Shown: positions 1 to 11,131, numbered from the stretch's first letter. The stretch: 64,000 nt of DNA from Corbicula japonica (GCA_038501625.1 JAZAYU010000001.1:3286001-3350000); one strand, 5' to 3'. Translations and numbers: made by a program. The notes: generated by a model not told the origin, from the sequence alone.

Positions 1-913
1 AAAACTATTTCAGTTTAATACCAACAAAATGAAAATGGTGGCATTTAAATTTTAAAAAGACATAGTCAGTACGTTGTACAGTTGCACGGTTATTAAATTA
101 TGACATAGACGGAATAAAAAGAGCGATGGACAAGTTGGATATGTTAAGTGAGTATTGTACAGGTTTTATTTGCAGGTGTAATACATATTGTTAACCAAGT
201 CTTACCTGGATGTGCTGATATCAAGGCAGCTGATGTATGCCCTTTCATCTTTCGTTCTGGCACGCCCAAAATAACGACAAAGGCGACTCACAGCCGTAAC
301 TGTTGAAATAGCTGTCTCGTTCTCAAAAACAAAATGACTACAAAATAAATCGGTTGTCTTTTCTTCTTCTGACTGACAAACGCATTGCACTTCTGCAGAT
401 TTTGATTAGAAAACATCAAGTAAATTTCAACAGTTAATAATAATCAAAGGAAAGCACCACAAGGAAAGACTTAGCCCGGTAGTAATTACGCATGTGTTTT
501 CTCGAAGCCCGACGATTCAAGGGAGCTTAAAATGTAACAAGTGTTCGTCACAGCGCAGAACATATATTTCTTCACTGTTTGCCATTACTCGTGGCAAAAG
601 AGGTACTGGGTCACTTGTCCAACAACACACTAGGAGACTTACTGGGTCCGGTCCGAGATGGTGCATGTGTTTCTTCGCTTTTTTTTCTCGGGTTCCTGGA
701 TCAATGAATTAATGATTAATGAAACACCTGTGCGACCTCAAATAAATGAGTAGTTTTACGTATTAGATTGAAAGATACACTACTTGATATGAATTGCCAG
801 TTTTCAGAGAGTCTGTGTGTTGGCACGACATATACACACTCGTTATGTCTTTATACTTCTGGTATTTCATCTGTACTTTTACATGTATTTACTGCCAGTT
901 GTTTTTCTTTCAG
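1..913. other. Upstream non-coding stretch, no gene assigned
   Basis: No convincing exon is seen. The first exon(s) of the four-transmembrane gene that begins at 914 should lie here or left of the window, but no ATG followed by a compatible phase-1 donor could be recognised with confidence. Short open frames here have no recognisable motifs. Confidence 0.5.
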
Positions 914-1074
914 TACGCCGGAGAAGGGGTGTGTCCATATATAGAATTTTGAGCGCACTTCAGTTTTCAATGGGGTTATTGCTAATATTTTTCGCATTCT
1001 ACACAGTTGTTGTCGTTCATGGTAAAGAATCAGATCTACCATACTTTGCTGGGGCTTTTATTGTCGGAATTGCG
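914..1074 (+). CDS. Four-transmembrane protein, internal exon (TM1 and start of TM2)
   Basis: A pyrimidine-rich acceptor ending in tttctttcag at 913 opens a phase-1 exon whose frame is open to a GCG|gtaaat donor after 1074. The product starts with a basic stretch (RRRRG), then a hydrophobic helix around GLLLIFFAFYTVVVV, a short polar loop (HGKESDLPY), and the start of a second helix (FAGAFIVGIA). With the next three exons it forms a tetraspan protein with two short extracellular or lumenal loops and a cytoplasmic tail, comparable in layout to MS4A/CD20-like or MARVEL-like proteins, but I recognise no diagnostic motif. The initiating exon was not found; the frame upstream of 913 has only a GTG start and is not used. 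Confidence 0.6.
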
Positions 1075-1355
1075 GTAAATTATTTCTTGCAATTAATTAT
1101 TTACATTTTGTCACAGACACATAACTCGCTCGCCTGATTATTAAAGAAGCATATCCAGAAAATTATCCGTGCATGCATGATAATTATCTTTTGATAAATT
1201 ATTGACCCTAGAGGAGCTCGTTTTTAAATTTTCTTGGCCTGTAAAATTTCTGGTAGTCATTTGTTATATCAAACGGATTAAAAAAAGGACTACTGTTGTT
1301 GTTTCAGTTGTACTTTTCCTAATTAGTATAATTTTAAATCGTTCAATCATTTCAG

Positions 1356-1398
1356 TGCACGGCAATCTCTTGCCTTGGAGGGCTCGTATACTACAAGG
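1356..1398 (+). CDS. Four-transmembrane protein, internal exon (end of TM2)
   Basis: Short 43-nt exon after acceptor atcatttcag; phase 0 at the start matches the preceding exon. It completes the second helix (CTAISCLGGLVYYK) and ends AAGG|gtaaaa, phase 1. A longer version ending at CTG|gtaaga (1448) is possible and would need a different acceptor at 1775 in the next exon; the shorter form is preferred because it gives a continuously open next exon. The intron that follows holds a family A MITE. Confidence 0.5.
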
Positions 1399-1504
1399 GT
1401 AAAAACACGCATCTTGAGGTGCTGGTTTCAATCAACGTAAAACCTCTGGTAAGATCTTTCAGTTTAACTCGTTTAGTTGAAACCGTATATACATATAGTA
1501 TTAT

Positions 1505-1645
1505 AGCTCCTTCCTCCATATATATACGCATTTTATCGCATGTGCGACACGTGTAGATCCAAATCAACGGGAACAGCCGTGCCGGCTGATCCGGATCTAC
1601 ACTGTTAACCCGCGGCATTTAGGCGTTTACATGGAAGAAAGGGCT
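1505..1645. repeat. Family A MITE, internally deleted copy
   Basis: Carries the family's left end (atatatacgcattttatcgc), the gtagatccaaatcaac arm and its partner ctgatccggatctacac, but lacks the central part. It lies in an intron of the four-transmembrane gene. Confidence 0.6.
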
Positions 1646-1693
1646 ATAACACTGTATGTATGTTTGAGTTAAGACATAATTGTTTTCTAACAG

Positions 1694-1845
1694 TTTCCAA
1701 AGACGAATCGCTGCGAATACGGCGATATCATGGGTCACGATTTAATCCATTAAATCGCCCTACGTCGATTATTCAGCGCACCTGTTACCGGTACTACTGT
1801 TGCCTCCCCAAGTCTTTAAACGAAATACTAGAAGACAAATACAAG
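1694..1845 (+). CDS. Four-transmembrane protein, internal exon (cytoplasmic loop)
   Basis: Acceptor gttttctaacag, phase 1 start, phase 0 end at TACAAG|gtaaag. It encodes a charged loop that includes a cysteine/tyrosine-rich patch (CYRYYCCLPK) between the second and third helices; juxtamembrane cysteines like these are often palmitoylated (inference). Whether the whole exon or only the part from 1776 is used is uncertain. Confidence 0.45.
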
Positions 1846-2279
1846 GTAAAGAAGTGTCTCGGCTGGTTTTTCGACTCACGGGTCATTCTCATGTGTACTA
1901 TGTTCAAGTTTGATGAAAGTATGTTGAATAATGCTCGTCAACATATTTCACTTATAAATAATTTCCATGTTTACAGTGATTCGATTCTACCATCTTTCCG
2001 ATTTGGAAAAGTGGTTCTAAAAAGTGGTGGTCATCTTAATGGGCTGAAAAAATAATAGTTAATCGTTAATTGGAATATTTAATATAAAATAGTTGTCAAC
2101 ATAGCGGTTATAATGACGGGTTTTAATGTAGATCCTAATCCCAAAATCAAGGAGATTCAGAACTCTCTTAGTCGGGTATATAAAATTGGGACCTTAGTTC
2201 AAGTTCACAAATTCGGCGTTTCAAATGGGGGTGTAATAGTGGTAGTATGTTTTTTTTACACCGTTTCTTCTGCTTTCAG

Positions 2280-2732
2280 GTAAAACTATACATGATTGTG
2301 TCGCCGATTGCATCTTGTTTCTGTATAGCAGGAACTGTCATCACCGCCATTTACGGACTTTGCCTGTCTTCCAAGTGTTCATATTCAGCAAACAAGGATT
2401 ACAATTTCGGAATGGCAATTTTTCTTCTAACATTGGATATATTAGCCCTTATTTCGACAGTTGTCGGCATTGCAATGTGTTTATACTACAGTAGTGTATT
2501 TGGAATTAATATTTTTCCGAAACGATCTGTTGTTGGGGTCGTCCAAGTGAAACCCCCACACGCAGACGAGCATGAAGCTCAGGTTCAGAGGGCACAAGAC
2601 ATGTACGCTTTACAACAATGGCGGCACAACACCGAAACGGATGTTGACTTCGGCAAAGTTGCCGTTTACTTGGAACACACAAGAAAGCAAAGACCTATGC
2701 GCAATTATGATGAATACGAAACGGAAACTTGA
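2280..2732 (+). CDS. Four-transmembrane protein, terminal exon (TM3, TM4, cytoplasmic tail)
   Basis: Terminal exon after acceptor cttctgctttcag; 150 codons then TGA. It contains helix 3 (MIVSPIASCFCIAGTVITAI), a loop with two cysteines (LCLSSKCSY), helix 4 (GMAIFLLTLDILALISTVVG) and a ~70-residue polar tail with a proline/histidine segment and an acidic tyrosine-containing end (YDEYETET). The helix-loop-helix symmetry with the upstream exons supports a tetraspan topology. Family not identified; function unknown. Confidence 0.65.
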   Translation, partial: VKLYMIVSPIASCFCIAGTVITAIYGLCLSSKCSYSANKDYNFGMAIFLLTLDILALISTVVGIAMCLYYSSVFGINIFPKRSVVGVVQVKPPHADEHEAQVQRAQDMYALQQWRHNTETDVDFGKVAVYLEHTRKQRPMRNYDEYETET

Positions 2733-2904
2733 AGACAAGTAAATTCCAGTGTGTTTAAGTGTCATCCCTGTTAAAACGGCCTACTATTCCTTATAAGTCT
2801 ACTAGATCCCTTTCAATAATTTTCTTCTCGATTACGGTTTATTCAAAAGCATACAACTGTTTGTATTTGTGTAAATTGTGACAGCTGGTTCAATTTGTTC
2901 CCGA

Positions 2905-3490
2905 CAGAAATAGCTTTGTTGATGCAGATGATATATTCCAAGTTTTGTGCCAACATGTGGAGTATTTAAAAGATTAAAGCAACATAAAGTTTTGGTTGAA
3001 GTGACTTGAGGTGGGAGGGGGGTGCATAACTCAAAAGGTCAGGAGTTATCATTCTTATTTAAGAAATAGCTCAGTTGATACCAGTTATATTCCACATAAT
3101 GTGCTAATAGGACAAGTGCTTTCAGGGATGTAAGCAAAATTGTGTTTCAGGGTTATGGAAATCTGAAAGAGGCATAAACAAAATATGGTAATTTGAAAGA
3201 GGCATAAATAAAATAAGATAATCTGAAAATAGCGTCCTTAAAATATGGTTATCTGAAAGAGGCATAAATAAAATAGGAAAAGGAGTTACCATCTTGTTTT
3301 GTTTTTCAAAAACAGCTTAGTTCATGCTTGTGATACATTCCAAGTGTTATGAAAGGAACGTTACATTTTAGATTACTGTTATATGGAAGGAGAAAAACGC
3401 CAAAATATGTCAGAAGTTATCAAACTTGTTTTCAGAAATAGCAATATTCATACAGATAATATATTTCAAGAAGTGCACTAACATGACAAG
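2905..3490. repeat. Diverged tandem/interspersed repeat block
   Basis: Four related units begin near 2907, 3061, 3310 and 3434 (theme: agaaatagct..ttgat, ..atatattccaag, ..ccaacatgacaag). Between them a shorter unit of the type gaaagaggcataaataaaat is repeated at 3163-3275. A 27-bp motif (acttaaacacaatacataaa) also occurs twice at 3797-3845. Confidence 0.5.
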
Positions 3491-4629
3491 ATCTATCAAA
3501 GTTAAATGCAACATAAAGGTTACAAGTCATTTGAAGGGCTTTAACTCCAAAATTAGTCAATCAGGAGATCAAGAAGTGCATTGCTGGTGCAAAAGACACA
3601 TTCCTAGTAGTGTGGACAAGTACAATTGGACAAGTACTTTCATATTTTATAAGCAACGTTAAGTTACATGTTAAAGGTTTTTGTGACAACTGGATCACGT
3701 CAACTGTCGCTACCGTGAACCCTGCTTTCGCTGGTGACACAAAAATTATCATGTATCTTCAAAGCCGTACCTAGAACAGTTTCTTAGAAATTGTGGACTT
3801 AAACACAACACATAAAACATACTTAAACACAATACATAAAACATTCTAAGTCCAAATGAACATAACAATGAATTATGCAGCTCAAAGTTATGAAACTTGG
3901 CTGAGCTGTTGCTATCCTACAATTGGGTGATGTTTAAAGTCTATACATTGAACAGTTTCTAAAAAAAGTGAAAAAAAAATTAATAATAATTAGTTTAATA
4001 AGAGGCAATCACTTCCAGATAGAAAGTTGTTTTCACAAAAACCTATTGCGAAAGTCAAAATCTTCCGATCAAATATTTGTTCCACCAAACAAACAAACGG
4101 ACAAATGATTAATATTTTTAGCTCAACATTAAACAAGAGATGTTTGTAAAACATGTTTGCGCCCAAAACACCAATTGGATAGTAATCTGCTGTTTTTTTA
4201 TTGAAGGTCACTGTGACAAAATGTCACATTCAGCTAAGAGGTATTCAACCAAATATTATGAAATGTACTGCATCTTCACCTTGTTTGGTGATATTTGTTC
4301 TGTTATTTTAGTTATATATATGTTGCAAGTAAATTTGACACCCATGTTTAGAATCTACCATAAATTTTGGTGTCAACTTCAGATCAAAAGTAAAATGCAG
4401 CTAATAAATGACTAGCTCTGTTAATACAAAATGAAATAATAAAGGTATTGGTGTGAAACGTTTGTGCTTTAATAAAAAACTGAGACATTTTTTATCAAGT
4501 GTTTAACTATATATGTTTGTACAAATTCTAAACTTACTAGTGTTCAGATTTTAAATACTTCTCCTTCTGCACACTTAACTATGACCCCTAGAAAGCATAG
4601 CCAGACAAGAAAGCGCTAAAACACCAGTG

Positions 4630-4735
4630 TCTAAGAATATAAAACTGAGCATGGAAACCAGTCGCCATTTTAGCCAATCAGATGCTTGAGATTTGAGACT
4701 GGTTTCTAAGCTCAGCTTTATAACCTTGGGACCAG
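4630..4735. repeat. Family B palindromic MITE, shortened copy
   Basis: Left end ataaaactgagcatggaaacc, right end agctttataaccttggg; inner arm ccaatcagatgcttgagatt. Part of the left half is missing compared with the full copy at 17018. Confidence 0.65.
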
Positions 4736-5009
4736 GCTAAATCCAACCAAACCTGAGCTCTTCATCATCACCACAATAAAACCCCTTGATTGAGTGATAA
4801 ACTGCTTTCTATGCTGGAAAACAAACTTGATTTGAACAGGTCAATCTAACACTAACTGGGGTGAAGTAAAATAGATGACAGTCTGTGAACATTGGTTACC
4901 CTGTACATAACATGTTGACCATATAATCCTATCACACAAGCATACGGTAACACTTTTGAAAACATTTCCTCGTTTCACTTCTTGTTATAACTTTTTATTC
5001 CATACTGTA

Positions 5010-5230
5010 CATTCAGGTTTTATTGTGTGTATGTAGATCCAGATCAGCCAGCACAACTGTGTCATCTGATCAGGCTTTATACTGTTTGCTTTTTATATTT
5101 ATTAAGTTTTTTCTGAACAAATAGCAAACAGTGTAGATCCAGATCAGATGGCACAGATATGCCAACTGATCTGGATCTAAAATTGTGGCACATATGATAA
5201 AATCCACACATATGGAAAAAAGAGTTAATT
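5010..5230. repeat. Family A MITE
   Basis: Two copies of gtagatccagatca with inverted partners, the central attaagttttttctgaac segment and a right end ..ggaaaaaagagttaa. It overlaps the likely MDP1 3' flank. Confidence 0.7.
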
Positions 5231-5327
5231 TTCAGTCATAAAATAGTACAGCTGACTAATGTGTTCACATGTTTTTATCACAGATAATATAATAAGTATA
5301 TATAACTATTCCTAGATATGTCGATGG

Positions 5328-5428
5328 TCAACTTTTCTTTTTGATGCCATCTGCAAACTGTTGGAAGCCTTCGGCTATCACCTTCTCTGTTACACCTATA
5401 TTTTCATCTATGTAGTAACAAGTTACAC
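5328..5428 (-). CDS. MDP1: Magnesium-dependent phosphatase 1, exon 6 (C-terminus)
   Basis: Terminal exon of MDP1, read leftward from acceptor gttttcag at 5429-5431 to TGA at 5328. It encodes the last ~33 residues (GVTCYYIDENIGVTEKV.. to IKKKS), matching the conserved GVTC segment that follows the FFDDE motif in this family. The six exons sum to 519 nt with all phases consistent, i.e. 172 aa, close to the mammalian length. Confidence 0.9.
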
Positions 5429-5559
5429 CTGAAAACAAAAGACAAATCTTGTTTTAATCTTGCATGCCAGAAAAGTGTTTTCCATGTTGTTTTTTTACGA
5501 GGGAAGGAAAATCATATCTTTTCCCTAGAGTAAAGATAATGTTCACATGCTTATATGGG

Positions 5560-6020
5560 TGAAATCACAGCAGGTATTTGACGTCATATATTTAAGTTAG
5601 TAAAATAAAACATACCCTTTAAAATTAAGAATGAGGAGAAAATACCCTTCAAAAATCTTGAATACCCTCTATGGAAATTTGTCAACGGGTAAAATACCCT
5701 TTGAAACTAGAATGTGTCCTTGGACACTGATGCCCCCACTGCTGCAACAAAATGTGTAATAACAAAGTGCTATAACTCTGGTAAAAATGGTCACAGGAAA
5801 AAATCCTTTCTTTACGATCATCTACACATCCTGCTTGATCATCTGTGCAAGTATAAAAGAAATCAGCCTTATAGTTTAGGAGGAGTTGATGCCACAAGAT
5901 TTGGGGACATACGTACGGACGGACGGACGGACGAGTGCAACTCTATATGCCTTCCACTTTGTGGGGGCATAAAAAAATAGGGGTAATTACCCTTTACCCC
6001 TTATAAATTATCTGGAGCTC
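5560..6020. repeat. Interspersed repeat with GGAC microsatellite
   Basis: In MDP1 intron 5. Contains repeated ataccctt/accccttt motifs at both ends (5615-5700 and 5985-6002) and a (GGAC)n run at 5917-5934 followed by ctttgtgggggcataa. Looks like an old interspersed element; family not identified. Confidence 0.45.
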
Positions 6021-6075
6021 TGACATATTAACTTTTAATAAATAAAAATGATAATGGAACTGATCATGTACATAC

Positions 6076-6161
6076 CAACTTCAGATAGGTCTCTTATATT
6101 TCGATACTCATCATCAAAGAAAAGCATGTCTTCAAAAGGTAGGCCACTCTGACTTTTAAAT
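6076..6161 (-). CDS. MDP1: Magnesium-dependent phosphatase 1, exon 5 (FFDDE motif)
   Basis: 86-nt exon with acceptor tttcag at 6162-6164 and donor G|gtatgt at 6075. It encodes residues ~111-139 including LPFEDMLFFDDEYRNI. The FFDDE motif (D127, D128) is the family's HAD motif with Mg2+-coordinating acidic residues. Confidence 0.92.
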
Positions 6162-6337
6162 CTGAAACAAAGCAGTAGATGATTTCAATTTCAGAAAAAT
6201 ATTAATATTAAACTTCATGATAGATAAAAGACCTTTGATGCCATTAAAGGGTGTTCACAGGCAACAAAGTTTGAGAGCCTACTGTGCTAATTTGGTCAAA
6301 AATCAGCTATGAAAGAGCCATAACTCCTCACTCCTGA

Positions 6338-8110
6338 GTCATAACATAACATAACATAACGTATATTTTATTCGACATAAAATTGTATACATACAATTTA
6401 TAGTCAACATTTGGTCATATTTGAGTAAAGCAAAGCATAACACTGGTTAATGGATTAATAGAAATGGTTCCTAACAATTAACAGAGAAGATTGCAAATCA
6501 GTACGAATGTATCAAAAATAAATAATAGTATTCCATGATAAATATACAATGGTATCTTTATAGATTTTAAGGTTTATCTCCCTTGCATTATTAAATAATC
6601 TGGTTAAAGCGAATATTTCACGACTCAGTATGAATGTATCAAAAATAAATAAAATAGTTTTCCGTAACATATATACAATGGTATCGGAAACGCATGAATA
6701 TATCGTTTTGTGTTCCCACAATATCATGATATTTTTTTTTTAAAAATAGAAGTAAATATACACTACGATTTACATAATTACGCTTAAAGTATGTACGGTA
6801 GGTCTAGATACGTTGTATAATGATTCCCTTGACTATAATGTTAGATAGCCAAGGCTTTACCATGTTATAATGGAAGTTACGCATGTTTTATGTCATCTGG
6901 CCAAGCTTCGGACGGCCTTTTCGAAAAGCGAAATTAAAAGACTGTCTAATTGGTCTGTGTGAAGATTGAATCAGCTGCTGATCGGAAAGTTTTTCAAACT
7001 AAATTTATTCGTATACATCACGTAAGTGTATATTAGTGAACCGTATCATTGTATATATGTTAGACATTCGTAAATGGGAATTCTACAAAATATAATATGT
7101 GTTCATTTGAACAAATGCTATATTAGAAATTACAATACAGTTGGTTGACAGATATGGATAAAAACTGTTTATTTATAACTTTTCTTTGAATGCACAATAT
7201 AAGTAACTTGCAAGGTTATTTAATGTTTTGATATTTGTACTTGACATCAGCGCTTCAAACTTCTGTATTGTTGGCCATCTACAAAAATATGGTTTCAAAA
7301 ATTTCCTGCGTAAATCATAATATTTCGGACATACTAATAAAAAGTGATATTCTGTTTCTACTAAATTTAAGGGACAATTTCGACATATCCTATTTTCTCT
7401 TGGGATATTTTCATGCCGGCCTTTTTCTATCTCTTAAATTATGAGATGACACTCTAAATTTAGTTCAAGTTATTCTATGTTTATCATTATTTATAACGGA
7501 TAGGTATTTTTCTAGTTGAAATTCGTGTTTGTAAGTGCTATAAGAAGAGAGTCTACTGGAATTATTTATATTTCTGTACCAACCTTGTTTGTACATATCT
7601 AATATTCTAAGTTTGATTGTATGTGTATTGATTTCAAATCTATCTTGATGTAGCCAAATATTTGACATACCTATTTGACTTAACATAGTTTTTATGTGGA
7701 AAGCCCAATTTTTTCCATTGTAAGACATGTTATTATCTGCATCTTCTTTGAGCATGTTGTGGGTTTTCTTAAGTATGCAGTTATTGTTTAATTTTAGTAT
7801 TTTTGACCAATATTTAATCATTATTATTTTACGATGAATTGCCATTGGATATCGTCCTAATTCTCCATATAGTGCATCTAAGTTGGTAGATTTTCTGACG
7901 CAAAGTATCTTTCTCAAAAATTTACAATGGACTGTTTCGATATTTTTGCCTTCGTTGTACCCAAAAACTTCAGCGCCATAATGTAAGATAGGTCCTACTT
8001 TACTTATATGGCTAGTTATTAAACATGGCGGACATAGTAGGCCAATAAGCACAGTTGCCAAGTTTAATAAATACTGAGTAAAGACATACTTCAGCAATAT
8101 TACCATTTAT
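6338..8110 (-). mobile_element. 5'-truncated LINE (non-LTR retrotransposon), decayed
   Basis: In MDP1 intron 4. An open frame at 7465-8106 resembles the C-terminal part of a non-LTR reverse transcriptase ORF (HYGAEVFGYNEGK.., LRKILCVRKST.., YGELGRYPMAIHRK). After a frameshift, 7460-7173 encodes the usual Cys/His tail (ENRICRNCPLNLVETEYHF.. LVCPKYYDLRRKF) and ends with a stop at 7173-7175. The element ends in a (GTTAT)n tail at about 6338-6360, a 3' microsatellite tail as in several LINE clades. No catalytic YADD box is included, so it is a dead copy. Clade not assigned. Confidence 0.75.
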
Positions 8111-8164
8111 TAAGCTGGACCAAGATATTATGGCCATAAGCATTCTGAGTCTGACATTTAATCA

Positions 8165-8310
8165 TGTCTGCGAGCAGAGTAGATCCAGATCACCTGGCAC
8201 ATTGTTCTGTCTGATCTGGATCTACACTGTTTGCTTCTTCGTCAGAAATAACCTAATAAATCAAATGTGAACAGTGCAGATTCTGATCAGACAGCAATGA
8301 TGTGCCAGAG
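8165..8310. repeat. Family A MITE, partial
   Basis: gtagatccagatcacctggc arm with its inverted partner ctgatctggatctacactg, the centre cagaaataacctaataaatc, and the beginning of the second hairpin only. Confidence 0.6.
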
Positions 8311-8513
8311 CTGAGTGAGATGATGAGGAATGGAAACAGAATAGAGAGGAACTGGTGAAACCGTCAATTTCATGATTTTCAGAACTAAGATTTTATTTTA
8401 ATAAATTTTATTGCAATATTAATACAACAGTAATTCTGTACTAAAATACATTTTATTGCAATTTCAATATACAACTGAAATTCTATACCTGCTTTTGATG
8501 AACACTTACTTAC

Positions 8514-8621
8514 TTGTTGAAATGTGTTATTTTACATCCCGGGTATATTTCTTTGTATGTAAAATATTTATTCCAATCAAACAAAGCTATTAAGGAGTTT
8601 GCCTCTTGTGTACATGAAGTT
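8514..8621 (-). CDS. MDP1: Magnesium-dependent phosphatase 1, exon 4
   Basis: 108-nt exon, acceptor gatttcag on the right, donor AA|gtaagt on the left, phases 2/2. It encodes RTSCTQEANSLIALFDWNKY and KEIYPGCKITHF; the latter is the MDP1-specific EIYPGxKxxHF segment with the conserved HAD motif III lysine. Confidence 0.92.
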
Positions 8622-8869
8622 CTGAAATCAAATAAAAAAACTTAAGTTACTGAGTACTGGCTGGAACCAACATCCATCATCAGCAGTAACCGGAGCAGCA
8701 GCAATGGCAACAACAACAATGTAAGGATATTACATGTACTTGCTACAGCACAAAATGCATTTTAACAACTATGTCAACAACAACAACAACAACAACACAG
8801 ATATTTACTGCGATAGCAGAAATGGATTCCACATCTTTGACATTGAGAATGGAGGTTTAAGCCTTTCCT

Positions 8870-9450
8870 CCATAGACACACCTTTATTGCGTGGGCGTGC
8901 CATCTGATCAGGATCTGCACTCTTCGCTATTTGATTTGTTAGGTTATTTCTGACCAAAAAGCAACCAGTGCAGATCATCAGCAGCAGTAATCTTCTTAGT
9001 GTAGATATCACAGTATGTGAATCTGGTTGTACTCTGATAGCAAAAACAAGTACATGCTCCGAGCTGGGAAAGACTGAAGAGAAAATAAAGGCCTCAGTGA
9101 AGATATTCAGAACATACCTTGAAGCTACAGCTATAATGTAGCCTTCTGACTTCAACCTTTCTAGCACTTTAGGAACTTCTGGGTAAGGTTTGACTAGACG
9201 ACCATGGCGGTCCACCACCTCCCCTGACCTGCAAACACCAATAGATTCCACTACTAGATTAAGGAAATTAGATGGCATTAACTCTACTCCATAGGATGAC
9301 TGTTATCTCAAGGGCAACAGTTTAGATCTAGATCAGCTTGCAGTGCCAGCCTGGCACATCTGTTCCATCTAATTGTGATCTGGATTGTTTGTTTTTTATT
9401 CTTTTTAGGTTATTTCTAACACATATCTACCAAAGTAAATCCAGATCAGA
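8870..9450. repeat. Two family A MITE fragments flanking MDP1 exon 3
   Basis: Fragment 8870-8975 (tttattgcgtgggcg.. ctgatcaggatctgcac .. gcaaccagtgcagatc) and fragment 9320-9450 (tagatctagatcagcttgc .. aggttatttctaac .. aatccagatcagacgg). MDP1 exon 3 lies between them. Confidence 0.55.
9118..9228 (-). CDS. MDP1: Magnesium-dependent phosphatase 1, exon 3
   Basis: 111-nt exon, acceptor tttgcag at 9229-9235, donor AG|gtatgt at 9117. Encodes KSGEVVDRHGRLVKPYPEVP through IIAVAS; YPEVPxVLxRL and A-x-ASR are hallmarks of MDP1 (HAD motif II serine/threonine region). A longer open frame (8805-9278) reads into both introns and is not the real exon. Confidence 0.93.
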
Positions 9451-9819
9451 CGGCACAAATGTTCACAGCACAGAGACACAAGACAGTGAAGGTATTGATT
9501 TCTGCAATACTGCAAAATTAACAACACATTAACATGAACAGATTACAAAGTTAACAATACAAACTAACGTGAACTTATACATTAACAATAACATGAACCA
9601 GTCAAAAGTCAGATTTGAAAAGTTGCAATTATGTAGTCAGAGAGATCAATAAGTTAAGTGAAAAAAAGACTCAGGGTGATAATTTAAACTTGCAGAATTT
9701 CAGAAAAAAAGTTACTATAAGGTAATTGAAATGTTTTCTTTTGAAAAAATGTCCACCATTAACAGAAATATTTTGTAGGAAAATTATTATAACAGAATCT
9801 GAGCACAAATAACACTAGC

Positions 9820-9944
9820 TTTGAGACCAGTGTCAAATCTCAAGCATCTGATTCGCTGAAATGGTGACTGGTTGCCATTTCAGACAATCAGATGCTCGAG
9901 ATTTGAGACTGGTCTCCAGTTTTAATTTTATAATCTTGGGCCCT
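9820..9944. repeat. Family B palindromic MITE
   Basis: gtcaaatctcaagcatctga pairs with tcagatgctcgagatttgag around a central aaatggtgactggttgccat; right end ataatcttgggccc. Lies in MDP1 intron 2. Confidence 0.7.
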
Positions 9945-10078
9945 TGTCCTCTCTAGAAGCTTCTTGCATAGAACATATTTAACCTGTGATATTTATTCAC
10001 AACCAGAAGGTACTAATGGGATCTAAGCTGGATAAACTTGTTTAAAAAATCACACTGACCTCTGAAAATAAATACTTA

Positions 10079-10207
<129 letters not shown>

Positions 10208-10492
10208 TTATACATGTTGTGGTATGATAAATACCATGTTTGTTTAGGACTGACACTCCATAAAAGCATTTAGCAAAACAAAAGTTTACTTTACTTCACA
10301 ACATTTCATATACAAATGGTTTTGTATTTTATTTTAAAGGTGCTTGGTCATGTATCAGGGCAAAATATTAAGTGTTTTCCAATATTAAAATTTAAGATAT
10401 AAACTGTAGAAGTCCTGTAAACAAAATTAATGTGATGTTATATTCCTACACAGTCAACATATGAGTGAATATATTGCTAATGCAGTAATTAC

Positions 10493-10544
10493 CTAGATCG
10501 AAAACAACCATTTTGGGTCTTCTACCACTGTTTTTTGATGTCAT
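10493..10544 (-). CDS. MDP1: Magnesium-dependent phosphatase 1, exon 1 (start and catalytic Asp)
   Basis: MDP1 is a small HAD-superfamily phosphatase that acts on phosphotyrosine-type substrates and protein fructosamine-6-phosphates in vitro in mammals (established knowledge). This exon starts at ATG (10544-10542) and encodes MTSKNSGRRPKMVVFDL, ending phase 1 at G|gtaatt. D16 is the HAD nucleophile and D18, completed by exon 2, the general acid. The whole gene runs 10544 to 5328 in six exons with GT..AG introns, giving 172 aa without frameshift or missing catalytic residue. It is divergent from TBC1D31, whose ATG lies 3.3 kb away. Confidence 0.93.
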
Positions 10545-10709
10545 CTTTCTCTATCTACCAAATGACAATCTGCAATGAAAAAACAATGACAAAACTAAAG
10601 AGTGAAACCAGTCATAGTTAATGATAAAATATATTGGGAGTATACAAGTTATTGACTTTTTGAAGACTCCGAAAATTAAAGATTTGTATTCAAGATTTGT
10701 TTCCAGATT

Positions 10710-11131
10710 CAGTGTTTTTTTTATGCCAAATATTTGGAGAAATTGGGCCCCATTCCCCCCTCAAAATAGTATATATTCCCCCCCCCCCCCCACAAGTCCA
10801 ATAAAAAATTTCCCCCTTTGCCGGAGTCTGTTACACACTGTTCGATTTGTTCAGGTAATGTGTAATAGCATGATAGTAAAATGATAGTGAAGATGACAAA
10901 TCTGAATTATTTCTGATGCAAGAAAATTCAACTCTGGGAAAAATGAGGCAAGATTTTCTTGGTTGTACTACAGTGTTAGCAAAGCAAAAGATGAGTGAAT
11001 ACTTTGCTTTGTTGTGTTTGACAGCTGCAAGTATCTTCCAAATATTCCCCCTTTCTTTTGTTCGCATCGCAATTTTCCCCCTCCAAAGGGCTGCGACCCC
11101 CTTCCCCCAAAAGTGAAAAAAAAAAACACTG
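10710..11131. mobile_element. hAT-like non-autonomous DNA transposon
   Basis: Terminal inverted repeats CAGTGTTTTTTTT and AAAAAAAACACTG, with agatt directly outside both ends (10705-10709 and 11132-11136), a 5-bp target duplication. The interior is rich in C runs (14 C at 10778-10791, several ccccct) and has no open transposase. Located just upstream of the MDP1 start. Confidence 0.6.

Larger units (their letters stand above)
2733..5327. other. Intergenic region between convergent genes
   Basis: Tail-to-tail spacer between the four-transmembrane gene (+) and MDP1 (-). It contains diverged interspersed repeats, a family B palindrome at 4630-4735 and a family A MITE at 5010-5230. No coding exon seen. 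Confidence 0.6.

Noticed and set aside
1660..2055. A 131-aa gene on the plus strand
   Set aside because: Only 1694-1845 fits as an exon of the four-transmembrane gene; the rest follows a good donor.
2880..5000. Short frames such as 3426-3662 and 4140-4415
   Set aside because: Lie in diverged repeats or AT-rich sequence without motifs or splice context.
8805..9278. 157-aa minus-strand frame as one gene
   Set aside because: Only 9118-9228 is the real MDP1 exon 3; the rest runs into introns and MITE fragments.
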